A stretch of DNA of 15,877 bases from Cryomorphaceae bacterium (GTDB taxonomy: Bacteria > Bacteroidota > Bacteroidia > Flavobacteriales > BACL11), in the NCBI GenBank assembly GCA_949531795.1, contig CATIQX010000028.1, positions 1 to 15,877 on the forward strand, written 5' to 3'. Under the pieces are notes generated by a model. The model did not search any database. It was not told where the DNA came from and saw nothing but the letters and a program-made list of their open reading frames with translations. Positions within the stretch are counted from its first letter, which is position 1, and each line of letters starts with the position of its first letter. The translations under genes were made by a program, and so were the position numbers. Below, piece by piece: positions 14,075 to 15,877 of this stretch.

Positions 14075-15877
14075 TTACTCTAATATTACCTTTCGTACTA
14101 CTATTCCTTTATCGGTTATAATTTTTAAGAAATATGTGCCTGATACAGAAAAACAAATTGTAGCACCTTTTTTGCTAGCAACATGCTTTCCATCTAAAGA
14201 ATATAAATTAATTTGAATCACATTAAGGTCAGTCTTAATATTAATAACTCCTGTTGATGGATTTGGAAAAACTGATATATCAACATCAATCAAATCTTGG
14301 ATAGAGTTAGCAGTAGATAATTCCCCCCATCTTTTTTCGAACTCTTGCAAATAAATATTTGCAATTGTTGCATCATGTATAATTATTGTATTTTCATCAG
14401 AATTATTTTCAGCATTACTACTCCAATTGTGAGATCCTGTTAATAGAGTAGGATTAGAAGAGGTATTGTTAGCGTCGGCAATTGAATATTTATGATGAAA
14501 AGAATGAGTCACCCCCATGTGTGATTTAACATTTACTCCAGCAGCAACTAAGTTAGCGAATTCAGATCCTGTTGTATTTTCTTGCTCGATAATACCTCTT
14601 ATATTTACTCCGAACTGATTATCTTTCTCAATTACAGCAAGGCCAAGATCATCTCTAGTAAATCCTAGAAGTCCGAATTCTAAAGTATAATCTACATCAT
14701 TAATAAATTTTAAAATACGTGAGGTTGTTTGGTCAGAAGGCGAAAAATACACTTCTATATCCTTGCCATTTACAACAAATTTATGAGGTGTATTATCTGT
14801 TTTATTGCTTCCAAAATTTCCTCCCCACATTTCTTCAAATTCTAAAGAATATGCCTTAGCAATAGCTTCATCCTGAATGAAAATAATATTATTATAGTCA
14901 TTAAATAAATTTGAAGGGTTAGACCAATTAGTAGATCCACCCATTACCCATGAATTTTCAGTTGAATCTGCATCTATAATAATAAATTTATTATGCATTA
15001 TTCCAGCAAGAGAAGGGTCTCGATAAATAATTGGAATATTTGAATTTAATGATGAAAGCATAGAATTCACAACATCATCATCTGCAATATAACGTACAGA
15101 TACTCCTCTATTATATGCATCATTTATTGCATTTGCAATAGTAGCATCTGAAGCATTATACACGCAAATATCCAGCGTATTTTGAGCCAAATCCATGTAG
15201 GCCGCTATTGTATCATTAAAATAAGTAGTTATGTTCTGAGCATCAACTCCTGAAGAGACAGTCACATCTACAGAGTGATTAAAATATGGTCTTATAGATC
15301 CTGATGAATTAGATGCAGTAGAGTAAAGTCCAATAGAAGAAAAAGTTGTGTCTACACCAATTACAGAATAACATTTTACATAATAAAAAGTAGCAGGCTG
15401 CAATCCAGTTAAACTAATACTGTGTGTTAAGGTATTTCCACCATTACTTAAAACTGTCCCCAATCCATTTCCTAACCCATAATTACAATTTGTAGATGAT
15501 GAATCAGAAACACCCCAAGATAAATCAAAAGATGAAGTTGTAATATTTGATTGTACAACGCCAGAAGTAAAAATTAAAGCACCAGTTTGTATAATATCAG
15601 CTGAATCTCTAGGAAGAATCTGATAGCCATCATTTGCAGGGTTAGAAAAAGTGAATTGTGAAGATATTCCAACTAATGTAACTGGACCCATAGGGATTAA
15701 TGAATTTTCCAAAGGACTACCTCCTCTTATATATACTTTTCCAATTTGACTATTAGATGTAAAATCATGTGTTCCTGACGTAAAAAGTGATCCTCCACTA
15801 TTAAAAATTACATTATTAATTTGAATTAGTTCTGATTCTGTTGTTTCTCCAATTTGAGTTGGTGTAATTAACTGAGG
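14075..15877 (-). CDS. Secreted phospholipase-D-superfamily (two HKD motifs) protein with Fn3-like domain and T9SS tail, 5' partial
   Basis: The frame is open from the window edge to a TAA at 14075-14077: 600 residues visible, no true start. A TTG at 15710-15712 lies mid-domain and is not the start. Domains, numbered from the edge: about 7-95, a beta-rich OB-like domain ('LIQINNVIFNSGG', 'GKVYIRGG', 'PMGPVTLVGISSQF') like those in secreted Bacteroidota nucleases and DUF5689-type proteins; about 98-185, fibronectin-type-III-like ('SFDLSWGV', 'HSISLTGLQPATFYYVKCYS'); about 195-520, a phospholipase-D pair with HKD motifs at H295-K297-D302 ('HNKFIIID', then 'GGSTNWS') and H461-K463-D468 ('HHKYSIAD', then 'TGSHNWS'); about 530-600, a T9SS type A sorting domain ('VFPNPSTGVI'). 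The GG/GS-x-N-W motifs resemble PLD-type nucleases more than lipases, but substrate is not proven. It converges on accC across the shared terminator. Confidence 0.85.
   Translation of the reverse strand, partial: PQLITPTQIGETTESELIQINNVIFNSGGSLFTSGTHDFTSNSQIGKVYIRGGSPLENSLIPMGPVTLVGISSQFTFSNPANDGYQILPRDSADIIQTGALIFTSGVVQSNITTSSFDLSWGVSDSSSTNCNYGLGNGLGTVLSNGGNTLTHSISLTGLQPATFYYVKCYSVIGVDTTFSSIGLYSTASNSSGSIRPYFNHSVDVTVSSGVDAQNITTYFNDTIAAYMDLAQNTLDICVYNASDATIANAINDAYNRGVSVRYIADDDVVNSMLSSLNSNIPIIYRDPSLAGIMHNKFIIIDADSTENSWVMGGSTNWSNPSNLFNDYNNIIFIQDEAIAKAYSLEFEEMWGGNFGSNKTDNTPHKFVVNGKDIEVYFSPSDQTTSRILKFINDVDYTLEFGLLGFTRDDLGLAVIEKDNQFGVNIRGIIEQENTTGSEFANLVAAGVNVKSHMGVTHSFHHKYSIADANNTSSNPTLLTGSHNWSSNAENNSDENTIIIHDATIANIYLQEFEKRWGELSTANSIQDLIDVDISVFPNPSTGVINIKTDLNVIQINLYSLDGKHVASKKGATICFSVSGTYFLKIITDKGIVVRKVILE

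Noticed and set aside
15710..15712. TTG start for the phospholipase-D-like gene
   Set aside because: The frame stays open to the window edge and the upstream residues complete an OB-like domain, so the true start is outside the window.

Overview
The window is about 15.9 kb of AT-rich DNA from a member of the Bacteroidota, most likely in or near the Flavobacteriales. Three things point there. Two proteins end in type IX secretion (T9SS) sorting domains. At least four gene starts have the Bacteroidota -7 promoter box (TAnnTTTG), and purine-rich ribosome-binding sites are largely absent. The gene order from pdxA to accC is also one familiar from this phylum. No tRNA, rRNA, CRISPR array, insertion sequence or phage gene was seen, and no gene-free stretch exceeds about 110 bases.

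Layout, left to right. (1) 1-1743: the tail of an efflux-pump periplasmic adaptor and a TolC-like outer-membrane channel. (2) 1740-2900 (-): purT, whose stop codon overlaps that of the TolC gene. (3) 3007-5178 (+): a tight three-gene operon encoding a small secreted heavy-metal-associated (HMA) protein, a secreted thioredoxin-fold protein with a T9SS tail, and an outer-membrane beta-barrel with an N-terminal Cys-Cys pair. This is the least characterised part of the window and the best candidate for an undescribed system, probably metal or thiol handling in the envelope. (4) 5182-6892 (-): an mqnC-ribE pair, for a step of futalosine-type menaquinone synthesis and for riboflavin synthase. (5) 6933-14024 (+): pepA-pdxA, then yceD(DUF177)-rpmF-plsX-fabH-accB-accC, which joins a ribosomal protein gene to initiation of fatty-acid and phospholipid synthesis. 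It closes with a strong intrinsic terminator at 14031-14060. (6) 14075-15877 (-): a large secreted phospholipase-D-superfamily protein with two HKD motifs and a T9SS tail, whose N-terminus lies beyond the window.

How the genes work together. AccB and AccC supply the biotin carrier and biotin carboxylase of acetyl-CoA carboxylase. FabH condenses acetyl-CoA with the resulting malonyl-ACP, and PlsX converts acyl-ACP to acyl-phosphate for phospholipid synthesis. Promoter boxes are placed consistently, 22-23 nt before the start codons of mqnC, pepA, yceD and accB. The mqnC and pepA boxes lie face to face in a 40-bp gap. The rpmF-plsX gap is filled by two adjacent inverted repeats that may be a control point.

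Several apparent long reading frames begin at TTG codons inside or beside promoter boxes; their starts were moved to downstream ATG codons. All functional calls rest on reading motifs and family resemblance by eye, without database searches.
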